Source: Bettongia penicillata ogilbyi (lineage: Eukaryota; Chordata; Mammalia; Diprotodontia; Potoroidae). From it: 64,000 nt of DNA. This document shows, in pieces, positions 1 to 9,631 of this stretch; the stretch's first letter is position 1; every line of letters starts with the position of its first letter. Made by a program: the position numbers and the translations under genes. Location of the stretch: NCBI GenBank assembly GCA_023548195.1, contig JAJHZJ010000577.1, positions 1,046,574-1,110,573 of the forward strand, given 5' to 3'. The notes under the pieces are model-generated. The model had not been told where the DNA came from and did not search any database. It worked only from the letters and a program-made list of their open reading frames with translations.

Positions 1-811
1 ATTCATTTAACTTTTTATATTCATTTTCACAAAATTTTGGGTTCCAAATTTTCTCCCCATTTGTCCCCTCCCCCCACCCCAATACACCAAGCATTCTAAT
101 TTTCCCTATCACCAATCTGCCCTCTCTTCTATCATCCCTCCCTTTCCTTGTCCCCATCTTCTCCTTTGTCCTGTAAGGCCAGATGACTTTCTATTCCCCA
201 TTGCCTGTATTTCTTATTTCCTAGTAGCAAGAACAATACTCAACAGTTGTTCCTAAAACTTTGAGTTCCAACTTCTCCCCATCCCTCCCTCCCCACACAT
301 TCCCTTTGGGAAAGCAGGCAATTCAATATAGGCCATATCTGTGTAGTTTTGCAGATGACTTCCTAATAGTCATGTTGTGTAAGACTAACTGCATTTCCCT
401 CCATCCTATCCTGCCCGCCAATGCTTCTATTCTCTCTTTTGATCCTGTTCCTCCCCAAGAGTGTTGATGTCAAATTGCTCCCTTCTCCCATTGCCCTCCC
501 TTCCATCATCCGCCCCACCCTGCTTATCCCCTTCTCCCCCACTTTCCTGTATTGGTATATACTCATACCAAAATGAGTATACATTTTATTCCCTCCTTTA
601 GTCGAATGTGATGAGAATAAACTTCATGTTTTTCTCTCAGCTCCCCTCTTTTTCCCTCCACTAAAAAGTCTCCTGCCTTCCTCTTCTACGAGAGATAATT
701 TGCCCCATTCCATTTCTCCCTCTCTCCTCCCAATACATTTCTCTCTCACCACTTAACTTCATTGTTTTTAAGATATGATCCCATCCTATTCAATTCACTC
801 TGTGCTCTCTG

Positions 812-892
812 TCTCTGTGTGTGCGTGGACGTGTGCATGTGTGTTTACGTGTGCACACGTGTGTGTGTATGTGTATGTGTGTGTGTGTGTAA
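812..892 (+). repeat. (TG)n-rich imperfect microsatellite
   Basis: Alternating purine-pyrimidine TG repeat with interspersed CG and CA steps (gtgtgcgtgg, acgtgtgcacacgtg). It lies inside the spacer-derived tail of the L1 derivative, where other copies (25,136 and 56,660) also carry TG/CA arrays. This suggests the array is an inherited part of the element. Confidence 0.85.
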
Positions 893-1217
893 TCCTACCA
901 ACTACCTAGATACTGAAAAGTTCCAAGAGTTACAAATATTGTCTTTCCATGTAGGAATGTAAACAGTTCAAATTTAGTAAGTCCCTTATGACTTCTCTTT
1001 GCTATTTCCCTTTCATGCTTCTTTTCATTCTTGTGTTTGAAAGTCAAATTTTCTTTTCAGCTCTGGTCTTTTCATCAAGAATGCTTGAAAGTCCTCTATT
1101 TCAGTGAAAGACCATTTTTTTTTTCCCCTGAAGTATTATACTCAGTTTTGCTGGGTAGGTGATTCTTGGTTTTAGTCCTAGTTCCTTTGACTTCTGTAAT
1201 ATCATATTCCACACCCT

Positions 1218-1390
1218 TCAATCCCTTAATATAGAAGCTGCTAGATCTTGTGTTATCCTGATTGTATTTCCACAATACTGGAATTGTTTCTTTCTAGCTG
1301 CTTGCAATATTTTCTCCTTGACTTGGAAACTCTGGAATTTAGCCACAATGTTCCTAGGAGTTTCTCTTTTTGGATCTCTTTCAGGCAGCA
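1218..1390 (-). pseudogene. L1 ORF1p C-terminal remnant
   Basis: This minus-strand reading matches the C-terminal domain of LINE-1 ORF1p, an RNA-binding trimer that coats L1 RNA. Visible landmarks are ERDPKRETPRNIVAKFQSF, then KILQAARKKQFQY, then TIRITQDLAASILRD and a stop near 1,218. The coiled coil and the RRM are missing. The reading frame runs open into the upstream UTR-like sequence (to 1,487), which could be chance. Not expected to be a functional protein. Confidence 0.7.
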
Positions 1391-1684
1391 ACCTTTGGTG
1401 CTTGTGGGTGGAGGGACCTGCGTGGCTGCTGGAGATTGTGTCCCTGAAGCCTGCTTGGATCTGTTCCTCTTGGTGCTGTGCGGCCAAAGCAGGGCTGGGC
1501 TCTGCTCTGGGTCTGATGCGTGGTGGACCTTTGGTGTCAGTTTTTCAGGTCTCTCTGGAACAGAAATCTCCTCCACTCTGTTGCTGTGTGGCTTCCACTG
1601 ATCCAGAATTTGTTGGGAGTTCTTCTTTACAAATATTTTATGGGCTGTGGGTTAGGAGCTAGCATATGTGAATCTTTCTACTCC

Positions 1685-1693
1685 ACCATCTTG
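1685..1693 (-). promoter_or_regulatory. YY1-like CAAGATGG motif at L1 5' end
   Basis: The minus strand reads CAAGATGGT ten bases inside the element terminus. Human L1 carries a YY1 site of this form at its 5' end that sets the transcription start. The role here is inferred from that precedent. Confidence 0.45.
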
Positions 1694-1719
1694 GCTCCTC
1701 CCCTATTCACTTTCTTGAA

Positions 1720-1890
1720 GGAGACCATAATAGGATGCAAAAGTTGGATGATCAGTGTGTCCAATCCCCTTATTTCATATATGAGGAATCTGAGAGTCAG
1801 TGTCTAGGGCAAGTGTTGCCCAAAGTCAGACAGGTCTGACTCCAAAGATCAAGAACACTTTCCATCATAGCATACTGCCTTCCTCTCAAA
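1720..1890 (+). mobile_element. Degenerate MIR-like CORE-SINE
   Basis: Weak but recognisable pattern of 'ccttatttcatatatgagga', then a 'ccaaagtcagacaggt' block, then 'tccatcatagcatactgcct'. It corresponds to the 'cattttacagatgaggaaact ... tcacacagctag' body of mammalian MIR-type SINEs. From 1,890 to about 2,085 I see only AT-rich sequence with no assignable feature. Confidence 0.45.
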
Positions 1891-2084
1891 ACTATTTGTG
1901 ACCTACTTTATCATAATATTATGAAGAAGAAAGACAATTGTAATCAATTTGAATATCATACAAAATCTGATTATGTTTAACACCAATAAATTCTCACATC
2001 ATGCTAAATAGACACAAGAAGTCAAAATAATTGCTGAGTAAAACACAAAGCATATATAAGAATGTAAATCATTTTTTGTCATTT

Positions 2085-4090
2085 ATTATTTTTAAATCAA
2101 TTTATTTGTTTTCAGTGTACCAAAATCACTTCCATATATCTTAGATTTTCCTCCCCCTTTACCTCCACCTCCCCACTTACCCCCTCCCTCTCTGAGACAG
2201 TGTGCACTCTTATGTAGATTCTACACATATATTCTTACTAAACACATTTTCACCTTAGTCATGTTGCATAAAAGAATTAAAATGAATGGGAGAAACCATG
2301 AAAAACAAAATAACACAAGAGAAAATGGTCTGTTTCATTCTGCAGTCCAATTCCGTAGTTCTTTCTCTGGATGTGGAAGGCATTTTGTCTCAAGATTACA
2401 TTGGGAATTTTTTAGGTCCTCACATAGGTATGAAGGGTTAAGTCTACCAGAAAAATTCCTCTCACACCGTGGTTGTCGCTGTGTACAAAGTTCTCCTGGT
2501 TCTGCTCCTTTCACTCAGCATCAGTTCACGTAAGTCCTCCCAGGCCTCTTTGAAGTCTTCCTATTTGTCATTTCTTATAGCACAATAGTATTCCATTACA
2601 TTCATATACCACAAAACTTGTTCAACCATTCCCCAATTGATGGGCATCCCCTCAATTTCTATTTCTTGGCCACCACAAAAGAGAGTTGCTATAAATATTT
2701 TTGTACATGTGGGACCTTTTCCCATCTTTATGATCTCTTTGGGAGACAGTCCTAGAAGCTAGATTGCTGAGTCAAAGGGCATACACATTTTTGTTTGGCA
2801 TAGTTCTAAACTGCTCTCCAGAATGACTGGATCAGCTCATAGATCCAACAACACAGAATTAGTGTTCCAACTCTCCCACATATTCTCCAACATTTATCAT
2901 CTTCCTGTTTTGTTACGTTAGCCAACCTGATAAATATGAAGTGGCATCTCAGCCTTGTTTTGATTTGCATCTCTCTAATCAATAATGATTTAGAGCATTT
3001 TTTCACATAGCTATAGATAGCTTTAATTTCTTCCTCTGAAGATTTTCTGTTCATATCCTTTGAAAAATTATCAATTGGGGAATGACTTGTATTTTTGTAT
3101 ATTTGACTTAGTTCTCTACACATTTTAGACATGAGGCCTTTATCAGACATCAAAAATTCTTTCCCAGTTTTCTGTTTCCCTCCTAATCTTGGCTGCACTG
3201 CATTTGTTTGTGCAACAACTTTTCAATTTAATGTAATCAAAATTATCCATTTTGTACTTCATAATGTTCTGTATCTCTTGTTTGGTCAAAAATTTCTCCA
3301 TTCTTCATAAATCTAACAAATACACTATTCGTTGCTCCCTTAATTAGTTTATAGTATCAGACTTTATACCTAGATTATGTATCCATTTGGACTTTATTCT
3401 TTTGTACATTGTCAGGCATTGGGATATGCCCAGTTTCTGCCACACTGTTATCCAGTTTTCCCAGCAATTTTTGTCAAACAGTAAGTTCTTATCCCAGAAG
3501 CTAGGATCCTTGGGTTTATCAAACAGTAGATTGCTATATTCACTAACTACTATGTTGAGTACCTAACATATTCCACTAGTCTACTCCTCTATTTCTTATT
3601 GAGTACCAAGTGATTTTGATGATTGCTGCTTTATATAACACAATTTGAGATCTGTAGGGCTAGGCCACCTTCCCTAGCATTTCTTTTCATTAATTCCTTT
3701 GATATTCTCAACCTTTTGTTCTTCCAGATGAATTTTGATATTATTTTTTCCAGCTCTAAAAAATAATTATCTGATAGTCTGATTGGTATGGCACTGAATA
3801 AGTAAATTAATTTAGATAAAATTGTCATTTTTATTATATTATCTCGGGTCTACCCACAAGCAACTGATGTTTTTTCTACTTACTTAGATCTGACTTTATT
3901 TGTGTGAAAAGTATTTTGTAATTGTGTTCACATAGTCTCTGCATTTGTTTTGGAATGTAGACTCTCAAATATTCTTTACTGTCTACCATAGCTTTAAATG
4001 GGATTTCTCTTTAAATCTCTTGTGGTTGGGCTTATTTAGTAATATATGGAAATGCAGATTTATTTTGTAAATCTGTAACTTTTTTTGTAA
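2085..4090 (-). mobile_element. L1, 3' half (ORF2 C-terminus plus 3' UTR)
   Basis: Minus-strand LINE-1 fragment. It begins inside the ORF2 region near 4,090 and runs through the ORF2p C-terminus to the 3' UTR and tail near 2,085. It is colinear with the copy at 61,735-63,525, including the landmarks 'ttccagatgaattttgata', 'tctcttgtttggtcaaaaat', 'cattaca..catataccaca' and 'agtccaattccgtagttctt' as read on the plus strand. It is 5' truncated, as is usual for L1. Confidence 0.9.
2600..3960 (-). pseudogene. L1 ORF2p C-terminal region, degenerate
   Basis: Minus-strand pieces match the region after the reverse transcriptase of LINE-1 ORF2p. At 3,828-3,631 the reading contains [19 protein letters not shown] and [14 protein letters not shown]. 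At 3,198-2,806 it contains KDMNRKSSEEE, MQIKTRLRCHFIFIRLANV and CWRICGRVGTLILCCW. The C-terminal Cys-rich motif normally has the order C-x3-C-x7-H-x4-C. Here the His is replaced by Leu and the last Cys by Tyr, so the motif is broken. Frameshifts separate the pieces. This is a dead copy; in intact elements the segment supports target-primed reverse transcription. Confidence 0.85.
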
Positions 4091-4249
4091 ACCTGTAACT
4101 TTGCCAAAGTTATTTATTATATAAAACATTCTTTAAGTGGATGAGTATCTTCCAATAGGAATCAATGATCAGTTCAACTTAATTCAACAATTACTATTAG
4201 TACTTTCTCCCTTTTCAAATTATTTTTCATTATTTTGTATAGGTTTGGT

Positions 4250-4590
4250 ACTTGTAATATGCTCTCTACTAGAATATAAGATCATTGAGGGAAGACAGTA
4301 TCTTTTGCCTCTTTTTCTATCCCTGGTGCTTCACACAGTGCCTGGCACATAGCACACATTTAATAAATGCTTACTGATGGGTTGATATAATTTACTTTGT
4401 AAACGTTATCCCCCGCATCAGATTATAAGTTCCTTGAGGGCAGGAGCTGTCTTTTGCCGCTTTTTGTATCCCCAGCAGTTAACACAATGTCTGACACATA
4501 GTTGGTGTTCACTGATTAGTTAATTTTTGTCTTTGTATCCCCAGTACCTGGTGCCTACTATATATTAGGTGCTTTAAATTCTATTGCAGT
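4250..4590 (+). mobile_element. Tandem L2-type LINE 3' ends (about three units)
   Basis: Three successive matches to the L2 3' terminus pattern 'aagctccttgagggcaggga ... tatccccagcacttagcaca ... ttaataaatgc'. They lie at 4,258-4,385, 4,405-4,510 and 4,520-4,575, all in the same direction and each decayed. L2 is an old CR1-clade LINE common in marsupials. Confidence 0.7.
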
Positions 4591-4599
4591 TGTTGAAGT

Positions 4600-5120
4600 C
4601 AATGCCCAATAATGTAAAGTCCTCTTCATAGGCAAGTAGAGAATACAAGGATAAATAAGTTTATGTTCAACTCCTTGAAGTACCTTCACCATAATATGAA
4701 TGATAAGAAATAGCAGAAAAAAAATAATATAATGTAGAATTTATTAAGACCAAGTTTTATGAGAGCATAAAGGAGAAAGATTACTTCCCTCTAGGGAGCT
4801 ACTGGGAGTCATTAGGTATATTAGGGGGATTTTAACTAGTCAACTTTGTCTGATGTATAAGCTAAAAGAAGTTGGAGGATGGAGTCATAGGAGATGAGCC
4901 TGGAATGGAAAGCTGAAGACAAAGCACAAATACTCTCGAATTTCAGGATAAGGAGTTTAGAATTTATTCAGAAGGTATTGGGAAAGTACTTTAAATTTAT
5001 TAGAGTAGGAAAATGAAGGGAGTTTTGCTATTGAAAGATTATTCTGACATGTTGCTGTGCTCCACACTTATTAAATGCTAAATATATACTTACTGAATTG
5101 AATTTTCACTCTGGAATTGA
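4600..5120 (+). mobile_element. Old LINE-like interspersed repeat
   Basis: Decayed sequence with 'ggataaggagtttagaattt' and a 'ttattctgacatg' block. It resembles an old repeat also seen here at 19,310-20,150 and 51,915-53,060 (bulk pattern 'tacagaagg..agccactgg..tttga', partly unreadable). Family assignment (CR1/L3-like) is uncertain. Confidence 0.4.
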
Positions 5121-5194
5121 ACTGTCAGAGGGAAATGGAGGAAAACTGACTTAAGGCAGAGTGTGAGTTATAGGGTTAATCCAATATTCTGGTT

Positions 5195-5350
5195 ATTGTG
5201 GGTTTAAACTAGAGATAAGCTAGTCTTGCTTATCTCAGTTTCCTCATCTGTGAAATGATCTGGATAAGGAAATGACAAACCACGGCAGTATTTCTGTCAA
5301 GAAAACCCCACCCAGATGGGGTCACAAAGTGTCAGACATTGCTGTCCTTC
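5195..5350 (+). mobile_element. Marsupial tRNA-type SINE fragment, 3' part
   Basis: Contains 'ctcagtttcctcatctgtga' followed by 'ataaggaaatgacaaaccac', 'caagaaaaccccacccagat' and 'ggggtcacaaagtgtcagac'. This is the distinctive 3' module of an abundant marsupial SINE, also present at 8,220-8,480. Confidence 0.85.
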
Positions 5351-5384
5351 CCCTCCTGGTTCTGATTCTGTCTCTAGGACTTTT

Positions 5385-5560
5385 CTATCATGCCCTCCAC
5401 CAGGAATCCTTTAGCCCCACTGCAACCCTTTATGCATCGTCTTTTCCTAATAAAATGTAGGCTCATTGAGAGCAGGCAATGTTGTTCTTTTTGATTTTAT
5501 TTGTAACTTCACAGCCAAGCACAGTATCTGACACATAAGTAATAGCTTAAAAAACACTTG
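5385..5560 (+). mobile_element. L2-type LINE 3' end
   Basis: 'tgtaggctcattgagagcag', then 'acttcacagccaagcacagt' and 'aatagcttaaaaaacacttg' follow the L2 3' end order. Confidence 0.6.
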
Positions 5561-5569
5561 TTATTTATT

Positions 5570-5665
5570 TACCTACCTAGCAGTACGACCTCAGTTCAAG
5601 TATTGCCTCTGAGTCATACTAGCTTTGTGACAATGGGCAAGCTACTCGATCTCTATTGGCAATAA
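5570..5665 (+). mobile_element. SINE fragment (tRNA-type body)
   Basis: 'acctcagttcaagtattgcc', 'ctagctttgtgacaatgggc' and 'aagctactcgatctct' match the 'gagttcaaat .. ctagctgtgtgaccctgggcaagtcact' SINE body with scattered changes. Confidence 0.65.
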
Positions 5666-5699
5666 GAAATCACTGCAAAAGGGAGTTTTATTTTTGCTC

Positions 5700-6390
5700 A
5701 GTTTTTCTTAGATTTATTATTTATTTTTAACATTTAAAAAAAATCTGAGTTCAAAATTCTCTCTTTCCTCCTATCAATCCCTCACTCACTTATAAGGTGC
5801 GCGATATGATATTAATTATCCAGGTGAAATCATGAAAAACATATCTGAGTATTAACCATATCCCAAAAATGTAAGAAAAATAAAGAAAATTATACTTCGA
5901 TTTGTACTTGGAGTTCATCAGTTCTCTGTCTTGTGTCACCAAAAAAGACCTTCTATAAATATTTTTGTGCATAAAGGTCCCTATCTTTGCTTTTATCTTT
6001 TTGGTGTAGAGACTTGCTGGCACTGCTGAGTTTTGACTAGGTATGTACAAGTTTACAAACTTTGGGCACAGTTCCAAACTGTTCTCCAGAATGGTTAGAC
6101 CAGTTCTTCACTCCATCAACAATTCCTTTGTGTAGCTGTTTTCCCTCATTCCCTCCAACGCTTGTCACTTCTGATAGGGGTGAAGCAGTATCTCAGAGTT
6201 GTTTAATTTGGCATTTCTCTAATCAGTAGTAATTTAGAGCATTTTTTCATATGACCATACATAGCTTTGATTCCTTCTTCTGGAACCTGTCTGTTCATAT
6301 CCCTTGATCATTATCAAATGAAGAATCATTCTTATTTTTATCAATTTGACTCAGTTTCCCATATATTTGAGAAAAGAGGCATTAATTAGA
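5700..6390 (-). mobile_element. Older L1, 3' part
   Basis: Plus-strand landmarks in L1 3'-to-5' order are 'tggttagaccagttcttcac', 'ctctaatcagtagtaattta' and 'atatttgagaaaagaggcat'. It is more diverged than the 2,085-4,090 copy and lacks the 5' part. Confidence 0.75.
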
Positions 6391-6394
6391 GAAA

Positions 6395-7200
6395 CTTGCT
6401 GTAAAAATTATCGATATTACATCATTGTCTATGTTGCCTTTTAGCAAAATGTAGTTTCCATGATTAGGTCTATTTTTGCTTTGCTTTGTCTAAGATTATG
6501 ATTGCTTTTTCTCTTCTTCAGCTGTAGCATAATAGATTCTACTTATTTTAACTATGTGCATGTGTCTTTTTGTTTCAGGTATGATTCTTATATACAGTAT
6601 TTTGTTAATGTGCGATAATTTTCCCCATTATTCCTCTCCCTTCTCCCCTTCTCCCAGGGAATTATCCCTCTCTCTCATCCCCAAAGTGTGTTTCTTCAAG
6701 TGGAATTTCTGAATGAAAATACAATTTTTGTCCAGTTATTCACTACCACAAAAGTGCTATTTTAGATATTTTAATGTACCTAGTGACTTCTTTTCAGTGA
6801 CTTCTTTGGGATATATTCTAGTAGTGTAATTTTTGATCTAAAGGTATGAACATTTTAGTAACTATTTGCTTAATACCAAATTTATCTCCAAAAATATTTG
6901 TATTGATTTGTACCTACAACAATTATACACTAGTGTATCAATCATTCCAGAAATTTTACTGTTTCACTGTAAATTGAATGTCTTTTTTTCAGTTCTGAAA
7001 GGTTTCTGCACATGAGGTAATTTAATAGGGTTGGTCTGATTTACATTTATTATTAGTGAGTTGCAGCTTCTTTCTTAAGGTTAATAATTTGCCATTATTA
7101 TTACTATAATTATTTGCAAATTATTTGTTCATAAACTTGGAATACTGATCTACAGGGAAATGGCTTTCATCTATAGGGAAATACTGTTTATAAGAACCTT
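6395..7200 (-). mobile_element. Older L1 fragments (ORF2 internal and C-terminal parts)
   Basis: 6,400-6,640 matches an internal ORF2 part ('gccttttagcaaaatgtagt', 'tctatttttgctttgctttg'). 6,710-7,200 matches the ORF2 C-terminal part ('ttctttgggatatattctag', 'atacactagtgtatcaatca'). Both are on the minus strand in colinear order. The gap suggests an internal deletion or two insertions. Confidence 0.6.
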
Positions 7201-7252
7201 CATACGTATACATATGCACCCACATATATACACAAATACACACACACATGTT
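7200..7252 (+). repeat. CA/TA-rich microsatellite
   Basis: 'acatatatacacaaatacac' followed by a short (AC)n run; short and imperfect. Confidence 0.7.
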
Positions 7253-7529
7253 TTGTTTGTCCCTTTCCCTTGGTACCATGTTATGCTCTCAGTATAAAAA
7301 GAGGGAAAAAGGAAAAGCCTCTACCTTCAGGAAGCCTAAATTTAGGGATCAAGTGATACAAGCAGTGAGAAAATACTATTGGATTTGCAGTTAGGAAATC
7401 ACTGATGACCTCAAATGGGACTTCAGCTATAGAAGTAAGAAAAGGATGACTAAAATTCAGGCTGAAGTAAATAGCATTAATATGCAGCACAGTGAAGTAT
7501 GCCTATATGTTTTTGATGATCCTAATTAA

Positions 7530-7640
7530 ACATTATGTACCACCATCTTTCCTTTACTCCCCAATAAAATGCAGGTTGCCTTCCAAATTCTCATGGTTCC
7601 CCAAATGCTCAATAAATATTGACTGATGATTCTCAATAGT
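7530..7640 (+). mobile_element. L2-type LINE 3' end, short
   Basis: 'ccccaataaaatgcaggttg' and 'gctcaataaatattgactga' match the terminal part of the L2 pattern. It ends about 50 bp from the DHRSX exon's downstream splice donor. The intervening 7,252-7,530 has no recognisable feature. Confidence 0.5.
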
Positions 7641-7690
7641 CAACTACTTACGATCGCTACCACCAATTAAGTTAGAAAAGTAAGCAATAC

Positions 7691-7898
7691 CTGCTTTGTA
7701 AATCATCCATGTTCAGTTCTCCCACATAATGCGTGCCTGAGGACATCGTGACCACTCTTGCATTGTGGCTTGGAGAACCTGTCTTCTTGAGGACATCCAA
7801 GAGCAGATTTGTCAGTAAGAAATGACTCAGGTAGTTCACAGCAAAATGTTCTTCAAATCCATCTATGGTCTTTCTCTGAGGAATCATCATAACTCCAG
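7691..7898 (-). CDS. DHRSX: DHRSX internal exon (catalytic-Ser exon)
   Basis: A 208-nt coding exon. On the minus strand the intron ends 'gcttcccag' before 7,898 and the donor 'gtattg' starts at 7,690. The exon opens with the last two bases of a split Ala codon, so it reads (A)GVMMIPQRKTIDGFEEHF, then NYLSHFLLTNLLLDVLKK, then ARVVTMSSGTHYVGELNMDD and LQS, ending two bases into a Ser codon. These are the classical SDR features around the NNAG motif (completed by the exon at 25,660) and the catalytic Ser in VVTMSS. The match to human DHRSX, recalled from memory, is close and colinear. DHRSX is an NAD(P)-linked SDR implicated in dolichol synthesis (polyprenol oxidation and dolichal reduction). 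The exon carrying the catalytic YxxxK lies before position 1. The donor lacks G at +5 and looks weak. No stop or frameshift is seen. Confidence 0.93.
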
Positions 7899-7979
7899 CT
7901 GGGAAGCAAAAAGCATAGGAGAATAAGTTATCTGAATAAGCACAAAAATGCAATCCCCAGGTGCACTGCATAGCAGAAG

Positions 7980-8110
7980 GTGAATAAAGGCCCAGCTCAG
8001 TCCCTAGCTATATGACCTTGGGTAAAGTGTATCACTTCTTCGGCCCTCAGTTCTTCATCTTAAAAAAGAAGTGACCTCCGTGACCACAAGGTTCCTTCTG
8101 ACTAAAAATT
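7980..8110 (+). mobile_element. SINE fragment
   Basis: 'ctagctatatgaccttgggt', 'ccctcagttcttcatcttaa' and 'gacctccgtgaccacaaggt' follow the CORE-SINE body order. It lies about 80 bp upstream (transcript sense) of the DHRSX exon acceptor. Confidence 0.7.
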
Positions 8111-8219
8111 TATCATTCTCTTAAAAACAAAAAACAATTTGAGTCTGAAATAATCACAGTCAAATTGATCTTGAGTTTTGCAAACCTTCTCCAGCTTTGG
8201 CCAATGATTTCCCAGAACT

Positions 8220-8485
8220 GAATGTGTTATTTGGGGCATCAAGGTGATGCAGAAGACACAGTGCTGGGTCTAGAGTAATGAAGACTCATCTTCCTGAGCT
8301 CATATATGGCCTCAGAAATTTACGAGCTGTGCAAACCCGGGCAAGTTACTTAATCTTGTTTGCCTCAGTTTCCTCATCTGTAAAATGAGCTGGAGAAGGG
8401 AATAGCAAACCACTCCAGCATCTTTGTCAAGAAAACCCCAAAAGGCGTCACAAAGAGCTGGACATGACTGAAACAAAAGAACAAC
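8220..8485 (+). mobile_element. Marsupial tRNA-type SINE, near complete
   Basis: Body 'gagctgtgcaaacccgggca', then 'gcctcagtttcctcatctgt', 'gagctggagaagggaatagc', 'aaaccactccagcatctttg' and 'cacaaagagctggacatgac', with an A-rich tail (gaacaacaaaaa). The order is intact, making this one of the better-preserved SINEs. From 8,490 to 8,930 I see no confident feature. Confidence 0.9.
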
Positions 8486-8934
8486 AAAAATGTGTGAGTT
8501 CCTTTTACTACACATTTACTCACACTGCGCCCGTGCCAAAATTACCCTTCTTCCTCCTCTCTGTTTGTCAAAGTCCCACCTTTACTTATTGAAAGTCCCA
8601 CTACCCCATAACACAGGTCCCTACAATAATGTTTTAGGAATAACTTCATACTCTCAATTCTTATGGTATATATTACCCAGGCTACTCATCAAGTGAAATA
8701 CACATGGCACTTTGCAAAACTTAAAAAGGTAGACATTATTATTCTTATTTTCATTATTATTTGAGATTTACCATTTTTTGCATTTAAGAGATGGTGACTC
8801 GGATGGTTGCTCCTCAGTCCTCACTCTTACCACCCTATCCCTGGCTTCTAGGTATCCAAATTCCCTAGTTCCCCAAGACCAGATAGAAATAAAACTCTCT
8901 TTGATAATGTAACCCTAAACCAATTTTAGGAAAA

Positions 8935-9030
8935 ATATGTGTGTATATACTTGCGTGCATATATACATGTATGTATATAAACATAAACATATACATGTGT
9001 GTTCTTTGTGTCTGTATATGTATTTTCCAC
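8935..9030 (+). repeat. TG/TA-rich degenerate microsatellite
   Basis: Imperfect alternation of 'tgtgtgtatata', 'catatatacatgtatgtata' and 'acatgtgtg'. Confidence 0.7.
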
Positions 9031-9324
9031 TAAGTAAGGTGGAAAACTATATCAAACAAATAAAGGTATAGAAAATACAAAAAAGTCAAGTTTAGCTAGA
9101 CATAGACATTCTCTTTTTTTTAATGCTCTCTCATTCTGTCTTCCAAAGGTAGAAAGGAAGGAAGACAGAATAAAATGATGTCATAGCCCTTTGGACTTCT
9201 CTCTTTCTTACCTTTCTACTCCCAAATTGACTAAGATTGAGGGAAGGAAAAGGCATAACAAATCTGAATCTACATTTCTCTGAATGGATTTTTACAGTGC
9301 TGCTGTACAATCACAGGCCCTATG

Positions 9325-9625
9325 AGGCTGCTAGGCGGTGCCTCGGATAGAGGGAAATAACTAGAATCTAGTTATCTAGAAACTAGATAAGCTAGAAATT
9401 AGACCTGAGTTCAAATCTAACCCCAGATCCTCACTAGCTGTGTGACCCTGAGCAAATCACTTTATCCAGCTTAGCATCAATGTCTTCATTATTGTCCTCA
9501 AAATGTGGTTAATGATACTATTTATATTTCAAGGCCATTAGGACAAAACGGGACAATTAGAAAGTATTTTGCAAATCTTAAAACATCACATAAATGCTGG
9601 CCATCATCATCATTATTGTTATTAA
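9325..9625 (+). mobile_element. Marsupial tRNA-type SINE with internal rearrangement
   Basis: Starts 'aggctgctaggcggtgcctc', continues 'gacctgagttcaaatctaac', 'cactagctgtgtgaccctga' and 'gcaaatcactttatcc', and ends in a 'cagtattttgcaaatctta'-like module and an 'atcatcatcattattgtt' tail. Between the 5' end and the 'gacctgag' box, the normal SINE sequence is replaced by a CTAGAA-rich block (9,359-9,403) forming two small hairpins. Confidence 0.85.
9359..9390. repeat. Two adjacent short perfect inverted repeats
   Basis: AACTAGA-A-TCTAGTT at 9,359-9,373 and TTATCTAG-AAA-CTAGATAA at 9,372-9,390 sit back to back inside the SINE. Both arms are perfect. Confidence 0.85.
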
Positions 9626-9631
9626 TTTCAG

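Larger units (their letters stand above)
1..1703 (-). mobile_element. ORF1-type L1 derivative lacking ORF2 (HAL1-like)
   Basis: Read on the minus strand, the element starts at 1,703 with the L1-type 5' terminus (GGAGCCAAGATGGTGGAG). It has about 300 bp of 5' UTR-like sequence, then jumps to the C-terminal part of L1 ORF1 (about 1,390 to 1,218; contains TPRNIVAKFQ and QDLAASILRD). It continues as the sequence that in a fuller copy (22,360-23,120) separates ORF1 from ORF2, and then as L1 3' UTR-like sequence ending near position 1 in an A-rich tail. No endonuclease or reverse transcriptase sequence is present. A TG-rich microsatellite lies inside. The far end may run past the window edge. Known half-L1 (HAL1) elements have this logic; assignment to that family is inference. 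Confidence 0.75.

Noticed and set aside
1159..1662. 167-residue plus-strand open frame
   Set aside because: Complement of the L1 ORF1 C-terminus and 5' UTR of the minus-strand element at 1-1,703. The real similarity is on the other strand.
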